Source of the DNA: JAGXIT01 sp964393815
Lineage (GTDB): Bacteria > Patescibacteriota > Saccharimonadia > Saccharimonadales > UBA4665
Direction: 5' to 3'
Length of the DNA: 40,797 nucleotides
Assembly: GCA_964393815.1 (NCBI GenBank)
Contig: CAYMUP010000006.1
Span: 1 to 40,797, forward strand
The translations under genes were made by a program, and so were the position numbers. Positions 13,719 through 22,312 of this stretch are shown here, piece after piece. The notes under the pieces were generated by a model that was not told the DNA's origin, ran no database searches, and was given only the letters and a program-made list of their open reading frames with translations. Position 1 is the stretch's first letter; each line of letters opens with the position of its first letter.

Positions 13719-15044
13719 ATGCAAATGTCTACGTATGTCATCGGTGGGGTTGTCATCATCTTGCTTTTGGCGACCGTTTTTTGGAAGTTTGGTAAAACAA
13801 AGGCATCTAGAGAGATCGGCCAAGACAACCGTCGACTTGTCACGAGTCTAAAAGATGAAAAAGCAATCTCAGATATTATTTTGAATGCAATTGATGACGG
13901 CGTCGTACTCATCGACAATCAGCAAATCATCCGTCACTTCAACCAAGGGGCCGTGGACATTGTAGGCTGGACAAACAACGAAGCGATTGGCCTCGACTGG
14001 CGATCTGTTTTCCGCTTTGTGGACAATAAAAGCCAAAACATAGACGACCAAGAAGTGCCATTTACAAAAGCCTCCCGCGAAAAACAGACATATCGTGACA
14101 GCTCAGTAAACCTTGTGAGCAAGTCAAACAAGACGATCGCGACCAGTTTTAGCGTCTCACCTCTGATGGACGCCAACCAAAACATTACTGGTCTGGTGGG
14201 GGTATTTCGAGACGTCAGTAAAGAAAGGGCAGAAGAGAGTCAGCGAGCAGAGTTTATCAGCACAGCGAGCCACGAAATGCGCACGCCCGTAGCCGCGATT
14301 GAAGGCTACTTGAGCCTGGCACTGAACGAAAAAGTTGCCACCATCGACACCCGGGCCCGTAGCTATCTAGAGAAAGCCCACTCAAGCACCCAACACCTTG
14401 GGCAACTTTTTCAAGACCTGCTCACGAGCGCTAAAGCCGAGGATGGCCGCCTTACCAGCCACCCACAAGTTGTTGAGATCGGTGACTTTCTCGAAAAACT
14501 GGCAAGCGATCTTCGTTTTACCGCCGAAAAGAAACGCCTCTCCATGCAGTTTATGTTTGGCTCAGACATTCACACCGTAACGAGCCAGGAAACGAATAGC
14601 AAGGTCGTTCGCCCATTGTATTACGTATCAGTCGATCCAGATCGCTTACGTGAGGTTGTCACAAATTTATTTGACAATGCCTGCAAATACACAGACAAAG
14701 GTGGTGTGACCATCGGCCTGACGGGCGATGATAAAGTCGTGCAAATTTCGGTAAAAGATACTGGAGCTGGCATTCCGCCCGAAGACATCGGCCATCTCTT
14801 TCAAAAATTTTACCGAGTCGACAACAGCGCGACTCGCACAATCGGTGGAACAGGGCTTGGTTTGTTTATCTCTCGTAAGATCATTGAGCTATACGAAGGT
14901 CGTATTTGGGCAGAGAGTACCGTTGGTGTTGGCAGTACGTTTTACATAAACCTTCCTCGTATGTCGACTCAAAAAGCTGAGCAAATGATGAGTATATCAC
15001 CGGATAGCATCGCTCCTACGATTACTCCGACAGCACAGCGCTAG
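13719..15044 (+). CDS. PAS-domain sensor histidine kinase
   Basis: The 441-aa product has one N-terminal membrane segment (about residues 4-23, TYVIGGVVIILLLATVFW), a PAS domain (about 45-165, with GVVLIDNQQIIRHFNQGAVD and GLVGVFRDVSKERAEES), the phosphoacceptor helix FISTASHEMRTPVAAIEGYL with His near residue 185, and a HATPase domain with N box NLFDNACKYT, G1 DTGAGIPPEDIG, F box FQKFYRV and G2 GGTGLGLFISRKII. All catalytic motifs are intact. With almost no external loop, it should sense an internal or membrane signal through PAS. TTGAAA-17-GATAAT lies 14 nt before the ATG. The response regulator starts 82 nt downstream and is the likely partner. Confidence 0.92.
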   Translation: MQMSTYVIGGVVIILLLATVFWKFGKTKASREIGQDNRRLVTSLKDEKAISDIILNAIDDGVVLIDNQQIIRHFNQGAVDIVGWTNNEAIGLDWRSVFRFVDNKSQNIDDQEVPFTKASREKQTYRDSSVNLVSKSNKTIATSFSVSPLMDANQNITGLVGVFRDVSKERAEESQRAEFISTASHEMRTPVAAIEGYLSLALNEKVATIDTRARSYLEKAHSSTQHLGQLFQDLLTSAKAEDGRLTSHPQVVEIGDFLEKLASDLRFTAEKKRLSMQFMFGSDIHTVTSQETNSKVVRPLYYVSVDPDRLREVVTNLFDNACKYTDKGGVTIGLTGDDKVVQISVKDTGAGIPPEDIGHLFQKFYRVDNSATRTIGGTGLGLFISRKIIELYEGRIWAESTVGVGSTFYINLPRMSTQKAEQMMSISPDSIAPTITPTAQR

Positions 15045-15126
15045 CCCATTTTCCTTACTTGTCTATCGGACGCACATGATATACTGAAGCCACATAACCA
15101 TAACTAAATTAATCGAGGGTCGATAC

Positions 15127-16584
15127 GTGGCAAAAATCTTACTAGTAGAGGATGATAACAACCTACGCGAAATCTACGAAGCTCGCTTGACGGCTGAAGG
15201 ATATCAAATCATCGCCGCACAAAACGGGGAAGAGGCTCTGGTGCTCGCCAAACAACATCACCCAGAATTGGTCATTTCAGATGTGATGATGCCTCGTATA
15301 AGTGGCTATGAGATGCTCGACATCTTACGAAACACCGAGGAGCTTAAAGACACCAAGGTAATCATGCTGACTGCACTTGGCCAGGCTGAGGACAAAGATC
15401 GAGCAGGGAAACTCGGCGCAGATAAGTACCTTGTAAAGTCACAGGTAACACTCGAGGATATTGTTAACAGCGCTAAATCATTACTTTCTGCAACTGCGCA
15501 GCCCCAACCCGTGACAACTACGGCCGATGACGCCACAGCGTTAGGCGCAAGCGCTGCTTTGCCTTCAGCCAGTGACCCGCTTGTCGCTACAACCACTGAC
15601 GCTCCGGTCCCGAATCCCGACCCAGAGCCGACGGCCCAAGAAGCAACAGCCGACCAAGTTATGACGCCTCCTGACCCTCAAACAACAGTGCCTCAAGAAG
15701 CTCCATCCTTACCACTCGCCCCTCTTGAAGAAGCGCCTGTTGACCAACCCACTATTAATCCCGCGCAAACGCCTGCCCAGGAAGAATATGCAACACCTCT
15801 CAACTCTCCTGCGACGCCTCCGACAGCACCTCCCATGGCAGCCGTCCCCGAGCCGAGCGGTACGCCCGTATCAGTTGAAGACGTTATCGAGAGCCAACCT
15901 GATGCTCAGGGGCAGATTGAGGCCAGCGCAGAGAAAGTGGAGCAAGTACAAAGCACTCCTCTAGGCGAAACTGACCTGCTAACCGGTGAACAGAAAGTCA
16001 TCGCTGACGAAGAAGCTGCACTTGCTGCACAGATGAGCGGGGAACCGCAGCCAGAACCCCCACTAAACCCTACCCCAGCAAGTGCACTCACCTTTGAGCC
16101 GAACGCTGTAGCCGAAGCAACACCCGAAGTTCCTCCTGTGGGCACTGAGATAACTCCAGCGGGAGCTACTCTTGACCCGGCCCCTCTTGCAGCACCACCC
16201 CTTCCAGTTGCCCCAACAACTCCTGAGATGCAATCAGAACAAGACGAGGTTATTATTGCTCCTAGCGAACCAGTTCCCACTAGCACATTAGATGAATCAA
16301 CCCCAGTAGCCACTCCTGTAGACAATCCACAGTCTACGCAAACTGACCCAGAAAGCGTCACTGTCTCAGGCAAGAAAGTCATCCAACCTCCGGCAGACAT
16401 GTCGTCAAAGCCTGATCTCAACCAGTTGCTCGCAGCTGAAGAAGAAAAAGAAGCTAGCGCAAACTCAAGCGCCCCAGCTACTACACCCACTCCAGTACAA
16501 CCACCAGCCACCTCACAGCCCGTGCAGCCCCCTGCAGTGCCAAAAGCATCAGACGGATTTGACCCAAATAGCGTCGCACTCTAG
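15127..16584 (+). CDS. Response regulator with receiver domain and 360-residue Pro/Thr/Glu-rich tail
   Basis: GTG start with GAGGG upstream. Residues 1-120 form a receiver domain: ILLVEDDNNLREIYEARL (acidic pocket), VISDVMMPRISGYEML with the phosphoacceptor Asp, VIMLTALGQ and KYLVKSQ (conserved Lys). From about residue 125 to 485 the protein is low-complexity, dominated by P, A, T, E, V and Q, with no DNA-binding or enzymatic domain. Receiver-only regulators exist, but a disordered tail three times the domain length is odd. It could tether partners or reflect repeat expansion. It follows the histidine kinase and should be phosphorylated by it. Confidence 0.88.
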   Translation: MAKILLVEDDNNLREIYEARLTAEGYQIIAAQNGEEALVLAKQHHPELVISDVMMPRISGYEMLDILRNTEELKDTKVIMLTALGQAEDKDRAGKLGADKYLVKSQVTLEDIVNSAKSLLSATAQPQPVTTTADDATALGASAALPSASDPLVATTTDAPVPNPDPEPTAQEATADQVMTPPDPQTTVPQEAPSLPLAPLEEAPVDQPTINPAQTPAQEEYATPLNSPATPPTAPPMAAVPEPSGTPVSVEDVIESQPDAQGQIEASAEKVEQVQSTPLGETDLLTGEQKVIADEEAALAAQMSGEPQPEPPLNPTPASALTFEPNAVAEATPEVPPVGTEITPAGATLDPAPLAAPPLPVAPTTPEMQSEQDEVIIAPSEPVPTSTLDESTPVATPVDNPQSTQTDPESVTVSGKKVIQPPADMSSKPDLNQLLAAEEEKEASANSSAPATTPTPVQPPATSQPVQPPAVPKASDGFDPNSVAL

Positions 16585-16627
16585 AGCCAAGCCAGAAGCG
16601 AGCATGTAAGGTATACTGTTTTTTGTT

Positions 16628-17308
16628 ATGCGCTTAAACAAATACATTGCGACTAGTTCTAACCTCAGTCGTCGAGCTGCCGATGCCGCGATTGACGCGG
16701 GCCGCGTTACGATTGACGGACAAACCGCGGTGAAGGGGACAGAGGTAGATAAGTCATCCCAGGTGAAACTCGATGGCACAATACTCACCCCTTCTACCAC
16801 TCACATCACCCTCGTACTCAATAAGCCAGTTGGATACGTGTGCTCAAGAAACGGACAGGGAAGCGCTACTATCTACGATCTTTTACCCTCAGAGTACCAC
16901 CGAATAAATCCAGTCGGGAGGCTAGACAAAGACTCTTCGGGATTACTGCTCATGACCGATGACGGCGAGCTAGCCAATCAACTTACTCACCCTCGCTACG
17001 CTAAAACTAAGGTCTATGAGATTACTCTCGACAAACTCCTTGTACCGCTGCACCAGCAAATGATCACCGATCATGGCATAACACTGGATGACGGCCTAAG
17101 CCGCTTTTTGGTCACTCGCCAGGAGGAAGAAGGGGATGGCGGTAAAAAATCCCCCGATAGGTACGAAGTGCACATGACAGAAGGCCGCAATCGCCAAATT
17201 CGTCGTACCTTTACGGCTCTCGGTTACACCGTCACTTCGCTCCACCGCACTCAATTTGGCCCCTACTCACTTAGCGACCTAGAAATGGGCAAGCACGAAC
17301 TGCTCTAG
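16628..17308 (+). CDS. RsuA/RluB-family rRNA pseudouridine synthase
   Basis: 226 aa. An S4 RNA-binding domain at residues 1-60 (MRLNKYIATSSNLSRRAADA, VTIDGQTAVKGTEV), then LVLNKPVGYVCSRNGQG and the catalytic block GRLDKDSSGLLLMTDDGELA with the active Asp. EGRNRQIRRTFTALGYTVTSL-HRTQFGPY closes the fold. The length and domain order are those of RsuA (16S) or RluB/RluE (23S); I cannot choose the target base. TATACT lies 10 nt before the ATG, so a leaderless mRNA is likely. Its stop overlaps the end of the convergent small gene by 4 nt. Confidence 0.93.
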   Translation: MRLNKYIATSSNLSRRAADAAIDAGRVTIDGQTAVKGTEVDKSSQVKLDGTILTPSTTHITLVLNKPVGYVCSRNGQGSATIYDLLPSEYHRINPVGRLDKDSSGLLLMTDDGELANQLTHPRYAKTKVYEITLDKLLVPLHQQMITDHGITLDDGLSRFLVTRQEEEGDGGKKSPDRYEVHMTEGRNRQIRRTFTALGYTVTSLHRTQFGPYSLSDLEMGKHELL

Positions 17309-17493
17309 GAATAGTCCCGCGGTTTCCACCCCAAATAATCTCTAACGATAGGGAGCTGTGTAAACCTACTCGCCACATCTGCCACCGCTAAAACACTTGT
17401 GAGGACGGCCTCTGCAGCTACTTTTGCTACTGCGGCTAATTTCAGGCTTTGCCCTGCGTCCTCATTCTCACCAAACCTCACTATTTCTGACAT
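17305..17493 (-). CDS. Small orphan protein (62 aa)
   Basis: Not recognised. Two adjacent ATG codons occur; the second (17493) has the better spacing of 5 nt from a strong AAGGAG. The product, starting MSEIVRFGENEDAGQSLKLA, has an Ala/Val-rich central helix (AAVAKVAAEAVLTSVLAVAD) that could be amphipathic or a weak membrane segment, and a C-terminus PIVRDYLGWKPRDYS. The strong ribosome binding site argues that it is real. Confidence 0.65.
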   Translation of the reverse strand: MSEIVRFGENEDAGQSLKLAAVAKVAAEAVLTSVLAVADVASRFTQLPIVRDYLGWKPRDYS

Positions 17494-17562
17494 CATGTCT
17501 CCTTACCCCTTCGTTATACACCCAGAGGTTCATGGAAATCAACGCTTCCAAGCAAACACTGA

Positions 17563-18243
17563 CTACTTTGCGACCGCAAGAGCCACTTGATTCAAATAAT
17601 CTGCAAAATAGTACTGCTCTAGCGCAGCAGCCTGAAAGGCTTCTCTATCGATGTCGGCGGGGTCAAAACAGGCTCGCGCTTGTTCTGCCATAAAAGCTTC
17701 GTCACTAGGGTGATCTGACCCGTGCGCTTGCATCATGCCGCGAATACTTCGAAACTCGGGGTCTATGTAATCGTGCTCTTTATAAAAAGTTGGGCCGTGG
17801 ATGGTAGTATCTTGCACAAACACATCTGCTCTTGAATATGCCGTTAACCCCTGTCGATAGCCGGTAGCCCCCGCGCTTTGACCCTGTGGAAAGTAAAAGG
17901 TTTCTTCAAGGCTCACAAGACTTTCATCCGTCTCAACGAGCGGGTACCGCGTGGATTGAATCATCGCTTCTTTGCTCTGCCAAACCTGACTGGCGTCTAG
18001 GCCATAGTGCGCAACCAAGATTTCAACAGACTTTTGCCCACACATCACAATGTTGTGCTCTATCTCTTTGCCGCGCCACACTTCAATCTTTTTTGCTGTG
18101 GCGAGAAAAAGTGCTGAGAGGGTACGTTCGCGGTTCACGAAATCAGCGAGAGCAGTGAACCGTTCACTGTTACCGACTACCGCAGCCTCTCGATCAAAGC
18201 CTGGGTCGCCAAAAATAGCCTCGAAATCCAAACTCTCACTCAT
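17563..18243 (-). CDS. Orphan 226-aa protein, divergent from der
   Basis: Not recognised. Start at 18243 (MSESLDFEAIFGDPGFDREA) because TTGACA-16-TATAGT lies 10 nt before it; the longer in-frame reading would run through that promoter. The protein is soluble and acidic, with FTALADFVNRERTLSALFLA, MCGQKSVEILVAHYGLDASQ and FYFPQGQSAGATGYRQGLTA. The middle contains several Cys/His residues (GPTFYKEHDYID, MMQAHGSDHP), but no metal motif is clear. Its promoter shares the -35 region with der on the other strand, so the two may compete for polymerase. Confidence 0.7.
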   Translation of the reverse strand: MSESLDFEAIFGDPGFDREAAVVGNSERFTALADFVNRERTLSALFLATAKKIEVWRGKEIEHNIVMCGQKSVEILVAHYGLDASQVWQSKEAMIQSTRYPLVETDESLVSLEETFYFPQGQSAGATGYRQGLTAYSRADVFVQDTTIHGPTFYKEHDYIDPEFRSIRGMMQAHGSDHPSDEAFMAEQARACFDPADIDREAFQAAALEQYYFADYLNQVALAVAK

Positions 18244-18253
18244 TTGAAAATCA

Positions 18254-18303
18254 ACTATAACACTAGGATTAAATTTGTCAAGAGGTAACAGAGGTGGTAC
18301 AAT
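18254..18303. promoter_or_regulatory. Divergent overlapping promoters of the 226-aa gene and der
   Basis: Plus: TTGTCA (18275-18280), 17 bp, TACAAT (18298-18303), 8 nt to the der ATG. Minus: TTGACA (18281-18276), 16 bp, TATAGT (18259-18254), 10 nt to the ATG at 18243. The two -35 hexamers overlap in TTGTCAA, so both cannot be occupied at once. Confidence 0.7.
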
Positions 18304-18311
18304 AGAGAGTA

Positions 18312-19763
18312 ATGAATAAAAAAGTACCGATTGTGGCCATTGTAGGCCGAGCAAACGTGGGCAAAAGCAGCCTGTTTAACGCGGTGATTGACCGCCGTGA
18401 AGCCATCGTCGCTGCCGAGGCAGGTACCACTCGTGACTCTGTAGTCGCCAAAGCATCGTGGACACTAGAAACAGGGGTAAAAGGCGAATCCAACGCTAAA
18501 AGTCGTACCGATTTTTGGTTGGTCGACACTGCTGGTATGAAAGCGGCGGAAGACGATTTTGAGTTCACCATTCAGGAGCAAATCACCCAAGCAGTCGACA
18601 GCGCCGACCTCATCTGGGTCGTCGTAGAAGCCAACGTGCCCATTAGCGAAGAAGACCGCAAAGTGGCTAAAATTGCTCTGAAGAGCAAAAAGCCCGTGCT
18701 ACTTGTCATCAACAAAGTCGACAAAGCCCGCCGGGGAGACTTGAGTGGCTTCGACCGCCTTGGGGTAAAAGCCATTTTCCCAACCAGCACCACACAAAAC
18801 CGCGGTATTGGTGACCTGCTGGACAACACCGTCGCCCTTCTACCACAAGCTAACATCACCGAAGACAGCAACCGTTTGCGCGTGGCACTGCTCGGTCGTC
18901 CAAATGTCGGCAAAAGCGCACTTTTTAACTCCCTCGCTAAAAAACAGCAGGCCATAGTCGCCGACCGTGCAGGCACTACCAGAGATGTAAATCGTACGGT
19001 TATCCGCTACCAGGGAAGAGAACTGGAGATTATGGATACTGCCGGTATACGTCGAAGCGGCAAAATAGGCAAGGGTATCGAGCATTTTAGCGTCATCCGT
19101 AGCCTTGCCGCCATCGAGCAAGCAGATGTCTGTCTGCTGCTCACCGATGTCAACGAGCTCGCCACGGGCCTCGACCAAAAGATCGCCGGTATGATCGAAG
19201 AAGCAGGCAAGGGCCTCGTGCTCGTTGTGAGCAAGTGGGACAGCGTAGAGGGCAAAGATGCCTACACCCGCGACGCCCTGGCGCCTCAGATCGCACATGA
19301 ATTTGCTTTTGTACCGTGGGCGCCGCTCATCTTTACCAGCTCTGTCACCGGTCAAAACGTCACCAAGCTCTTTGACCTGGTGCTCGAGATTGCCGAGGAG
19401 CGCACTAAGCGCCTCAGTACCCGCGAGCTCAATGTCTGGCTCGGCAACGTCATTTCCAAACACCCGCCGGCCGGTCTCAAGAACCGCGCGCCCAAGCTCA
19501 ACTATATGGTGCAAGAAGACGACAACCCCACGCCAGCCTTCAAAATTTTTGGTGCGCACACCAAGTTCCTACACTGGAGCTACCGCCGCTACATGGAGCG
19601 TGAACTGCGCGAAAAATATGGTTTCAACGGCACAGCGCTGCAACTGTGGTTTATAGAGAAGTCTGGCCGACATGAGCACGGCAATAGCCCCACCAAACCC
19701 GAGCGCTCAGCCACCCAGCGCAAAATTATCACCAATAAAAAACGCACCGGAAAGCTAAAATAG
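18312..19763 (+). CDS. der: Ribosome-assembly GTPase Der (EngA)
   Basis: 483 aa with two tandem G domains. The first has GRANVGKSSLFNAVI, DTAGM and NKVD; the second GRPNVGKSALFNSLA, DTAGIRR and SKWD; a KH-like domain follows, with FKIFGAHTKFLHWSYRRYME. The tail is Lys/Arg-rich. Der acts in 50S subunit assembly and is essential in most bacteria. Length is near the family norm, and all GTP-binding motifs are present in both domains. The start fits a -10 box 8 nt upstream. Pth follows on the same strand after a 138-nt gap with repeats. Confidence 0.97.
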   Translation: MNKKVPIVAIVGRANVGKSSLFNAVIDRREAIVAAEAGTTRDSVVAKASWTLETGVKGESNAKSRTDFWLVDTAGMKAAEDDFEFTIQEQITQAVDSADLIWVVVEANVPISEEDRKVAKIALKSKKPVLLVINKVDKARRGDLSGFDRLGVKAIFPTSTTQNRGIGDLLDNTVALLPQANITEDSNRLRVALLGRPNVGKSALFNSLAKKQQAIVADRAGTTRDVNRTVIRYQGRELEIMDTAGIRRSGKIGKGIEHFSVIRSLAAIEQADVCLLLTDVNELATGLDQKIAGMIEEAGKGLVLVVSKWDSVEGKDAYTRDALAPQIAHEFAFVPWAPLIFTSSVTGQNVTKLFDLVLEIAEERTKRLSTRELNVWLGNVISKHPPAGLKNRAPKLNYMVQEDDNPTPAFKIFGAHTKFLHWSYRRYMERELREKYGFNGTALQLWFIEKSGRHEHGNSPTKPERSATQRKIITNKKRTGKLK

Positions 19764-19828
19764 CAACATGAGATTATCGATTACCATGTCACCTGTCACC
19801 TTGGATTACCCTGTAACAATTGCCAATG

Positions 19829-19873
19829 GTTACACGTCACACGTGACACCAATGTTACACGTCACACGTGACA
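19829..19873. repeat. Tandem 20-bp direct repeat with inner dyad, upstream of pth
   Basis: The 20-bp sequence starting GTTACACGTC and containing GTCAC-AC-GTGAC occurs at 19829-19848 and again, identical, at 19854-19873, a 25-bp period. Related GTCACC and CTGTAAC motifs lie just before (19786-19817). A regulator bound to two turns, or an RNA structure, could control pth 28 nt downstream. Confidence 0.7.
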
Positions 19874-19901
19874 GGCTAACCTGCGACGGAGGAGCACACT
19901 A

Positions 19902-20537
19902 ATGGCGCTTTTTGTTAAACGCCCAGAGTACGGGAGTCGCATAAACTTTACGACCTACGGCAAGCAAAAAACGCTGCTTTTCGTCGGGCTCGGCAACCCT
20001 GGAGCAGAGTACGACGGCACGCGCCACAACGTCGGTTTTATGTGTCTCGACGAGTTTGCGCGCAAAAACGATTTTGAATCCTGGGTGAACAAAACAGATA
20101 TGAAATGTGCATCCGCGGTGAAAACCGTGGGCGAAACGCGTGTCGTGCTCTGCAAGCCGCAGACCTACATGAACCTGAGCGGCGAGGCAGTGCAGGCGAT
20201 TGCTCATTTTTATAAAATTGCGCTCGAGGACATCGTAGTCATCCATGACGAGCTAGACGTCAACTTTGGCCAGATACGCACCCGCACCGGTGGTAGCAGC
20301 GCCGGGCATAACGGCATCAAGAGCGTCACGAAATACCTCGGCGAGGGCTATGGCCGCGTGCGCGTCGGCATCGGCCCCAAGAAGCCAGAACAGATCGATT
20401 CCGCCGACTTTGTACTGCAAAAGTTCAACAAAATAGAGCAAGCCAGCCTACCGAAACTCACCCGCGAAGTCAGCGCCATCTTAAGCGAGCTCGCATACGG
20501 CACACCTCTCGCCCCCGAAACCCGCAGCTTCCTGTAA
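19902..20537 (+). CDS. pth: Peptidyl-tRNA hydrolase
   Basis: 211 aa. The catalytic core is clear: LLFVGLGNPGAEYDGTRHNV with the active His, LCKPQTYMNLSGEAV, VIHDELDVNFGQIRTRTGG with the conserved Asp, and SAGHNGIKSVTKYLG. It releases tRNA from prematurely terminated peptidyl-tRNA. The N-terminus carries about 23 extra residues (MALFVKRPEYGSRINFTTYG) before the usual first strand; the ATG is supported by GGAGGAG 7 nt upstream, so the extension seems genuine. Just downstream lie two orphan genes on the opposite strand. Confidence 0.96.
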   Translation: MALFVKRPEYGSRINFTTYGKQKTLLFVGLGNPGAEYDGTRHNVGFMCLDEFARKNDFESWVNKTDMKCASAVKTVGETRVVLCKPQTYMNLSGEAVQAIAHFYKIALEDIVVIHDELDVNFGQIRTRTGGSSAGHNGIKSVTKYLGEGYGRVRVGIGPKKPEQIDSADFVLQKFNKIEQASLPKLTREVSAILSELAYGTPLAPETRSFL

Positions 20538-20596
20538 CTAGATTTAAAGGAGGCTAACATCTCCAAACACTTTCCTTCAGGGCTTACCCTAAAAAA

Positions 20597-20923
20597 TTAT
20601 AAAGTATTCTTTCGATGTGCTGGGTTACCTATCTGAAGACCACTGTCTATACCAACGCGGCCGAAACGCCTATGCATGCCTTCAAAGCCCCAAATGGCTC
20701 TATCTACTTCCAAAATTTTTACTAGTGAATCAATAAGAAATGGTGGCAACCAGACACCGTCATTGGCTATTCTCTCACGAGTAGCATGTAGCTCATCATA
20801 AGCCTCTTGTTTTGACTTCAGAACGCCATCTTGAGGCAGCTCTAGAGCCTCCACTCCGCCAAGAAGCCTCGCTTCACGGCGATTAAGTCTTACAATATGT
20901 CCATCAATTTTCATAATCTGCAT
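20597..20923 (-). CDS. Orphan 108-aa protein
   Basis: Not recognised. The ATG at 20923 has GGAG 3 nt upstream. The sequence starts MQIMKIDGHIVRLNRREARL, suggesting a short beta hairpin followed by a helix, and has a helical centre KSKQEAYDELHATRERIAND and the stretch LIDSLVKILEVDRAIWGFEG. The N-terminal 30 residues are reminiscent of small winged or effector-type response domains (VRLNRREARLLGGVE), but this is weak. It lies 45 nt after the 282-aa gene on the same strand and is probably in its operon. Confidence 0.6.
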   Translation of the reverse strand: MQIMKIDGHIVRLNRREARLLGGVEALELPQDGVLKSKQEAYDELHATRERIANDGVWLPPFLIDSLVKILEVDRAIWGFEGMHRRFGRVGIDSGLQIGNPAHRKNTL

Positions 20924-20968
20924 TTGCTCCGACTCAGTTATTAAATTATTACCCCTTTAGAGCAATAT

Positions 20969-21817
20969 CTAGGGACGTCCTGTGTATGTACCGGCCTTAA
21001 TAAAGAGCGTGCGATTAACACCTTTGTCTACCCGCCACACACTGAGCCCACCTAAAACAGATTTGCCCGCAAGGTTTGCCGACGTTTGGTCATCTGGATG
21101 CAGCATGCCGTCCTTTTCATTAAACTTTAGTGACGGTCCAGATGAGCCACCGGGGAAAACCTCCAGGTTAGGCCCTGTTATCTGCCTTGTTGCCCCTTTT
21201 GACTTTGTGTCATAAGGACCACCTGCGAGGCAAGGATCACCAAATCTATACTGCACGGGTTCCCGCATACCATTAAGTACTGCGCCTACCCATCCTTTTG
21301 CGCCAGTTCGTTTTGGAGTAAAGGAATACGGCGGTGCATCATCCACATACAGCGCCTCGTACCTTTTAAGTGGCGTGGCTTTATCTTCATAATAACTTTT
21401 GCCCACTGAAACCGCTATTGCATCTTGCTCCGCGGGAGTCATGGACTTACCAGGGTCACCGTAGGTACCAACAAGGAAACCTAAAGCCGCAACCCCACCA
21501 GCCATGCGCGCTAATGTTTTTCCTGCTTTTCTAACCACCGCACGCTGCTCATCGGCAGTTAGTTCTGGCCAAGAGAGCTCCCTTCTGTCATATTCAACAA
21601 AGTAATAAGGTACGTCATCAAAGAGCGGTGCTAGATTCTTTAGAACTCTCTCGTAGCCCGGAGGTGGATAATTCCCAACAGCCTTAAACTCGTCCACGAA
21701 CACTCTCTCTCGAGTAAGGAGACGTAAGAACGGGTCTATTCTTGGGTAAGCGGGTTTATAATCCTGGATCTCATATCCGCCTCGCTCAGGATCATAAACT
21801 CCAATGGTTTTATTCAT
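20969..21817 (-). CDS. Orphan 282-aa protein
   Basis: Not recognised. The ATG at 21817 (MNKTIGVYDPERGGYEIQDY) is chosen because the upstream in-frame stretch lies in the terminator of the preceding RNA gene. Features: an aromatic, proline-rich N-terminal third (PGYERVLKNLAPLFDDVPYY), a helix AVVRKAGKTLARMAGG leading into the hydrophobic AALGFLVGTYG, and a Gly/Ser/Pro-rich C-terminal half (NLEVFPGGSSGPSLKFNEKD). The hydrophobic stretch is short for a membrane span. It directly follows the large RNA gene; the AT-rich leader TATCATTCTTTGATA-like sequence just before the ATG is itself a dyad. Confidence 0.65.
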   Translation of the reverse strand: MNKTIGVYDPERGGYEIQDYKPAYPRIDPFLRLLTRERVFVDEFKAVGNYPPPGYERVLKNLAPLFDDVPYYFVEYDRRELSWPELTADEQRAVVRKAGKTLARMAGGVAALGFLVGTYGDPGKSMTPAEQDAIAVSVGKSYYEDKATPLKRYEALYVDDAPPYSFTPKRTGAKGWVGAVLNGMREPVQYRFGDPCLAGGPYDTKSKGATRQITGPNLEVFPGGSSGPSLKFNEKDGMLHPDDQTSANLAGKSVLGGLSVWRVDKGVNRTLFIKAGTYTGRP

Positions 21818-21860
21818 AAAAAATACTTTATCATTCTTTGATAAGAAGTCAAAAAAATAT

Positions 21861-21909
21861 AAAAAAGGCCCCGCGAGAGGGGGTGGGCACCGCTCGAGAG
21901 GCCATTTTT
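21861..21909 (-). terminator. GC-rich terminator of the large RNA gene (minus strand)
   Basis: On the minus strand AAAAATGGCC, an inner CGAG/CTCG pair, and GGCC followed by six T form a stem-loop with U tract. The A run on the other flank would allow it to act in both directions. Confidence 0.7.
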
Positions 21910-22306
21910 GGAGGCGACCGTAGTCACCTCCCTCCACCCTTCAACCCACCACAAGAAAGCGAAACATCGAAACACCTATGAAATCAACAGTGTCGTGTCT
22001 ACTTAACCGCTTGAGCGGCAAGTAATCGTTCAGACTCACTTACACCTCTTGGGATCCAGCTGTGTCTTATCGACACGGTCGGGTCTAGTTAAAGGGGTTA
22101 GTTTGTTTTAGAACGCTCAACACTGACAAGCGTCAGCAAAAAGAGAAAAGTGGAGGGTAACAACTTTAGCGGGCTGAGCACAAGGCGCAGCAAGCTCGCT
22201 CTAAAACAATCTAACGTTTCCTCTTTCACTTTGGGTGAGAGAGGAGTTAGAATGGGGGATATAAGGTGCTTAGAGTAGCGGAGTTTTTATGTTCCACCAC
22301 TTACGA
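21861..22306 (-). ncRNA. Large structured RNA, about 445 nt, family not identified
   Basis: No protein gene fits in this region, yet it has its own consensus promoter and GC-rich terminator. On the minus strand a 19-nt segment (22215-22197) pairs with 22115-22097 in all but one position; one pair is G-U in this orientation but A-C in the other, supporting minus-strand transcription. Other hairpins: GTGTC-GATAA-GACAC, CCGCT-CA-AGCGG inside ACTT/AAGT, CTGAC-GCTT-GTCAG, and GGAGGTGAC-TACG-GTCGCCTCC with a stable tetraloop near the 3' end. Size would suit RNase P RNA or tmRNA, but I find neither the RNase P core (ACAGAA, GAGGAAAGTCC) nor a tRNA-like end. It may be a diverged known RNA or a new class. 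Confidence 0.6.
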
Positions 22307-22312
22307 TTTGCC

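Noticed and set aside
15906..16511. 201-aa minus-strand ORF inside the response regulator tail
   Set aside because: It is the mirror of the Pro/Ala/Thr-rich repeats (Gly/Ala/Ser/Val composition), with no independent signal.
18840..19559. 239-aa minus-strand ORF inside der
   Set aside because: Lies opposite the second G domain of der in a GC-biased frame; no promoter or motif supports it.
21861..22306. RNase P RNA on the minus strand
   Set aside because: GAGGAAA occurs, and size and promoter fit, but the following GTCC and the 3' ACAGAA core are missing, so P4 cannot be formed. Left as unidentified RNA.
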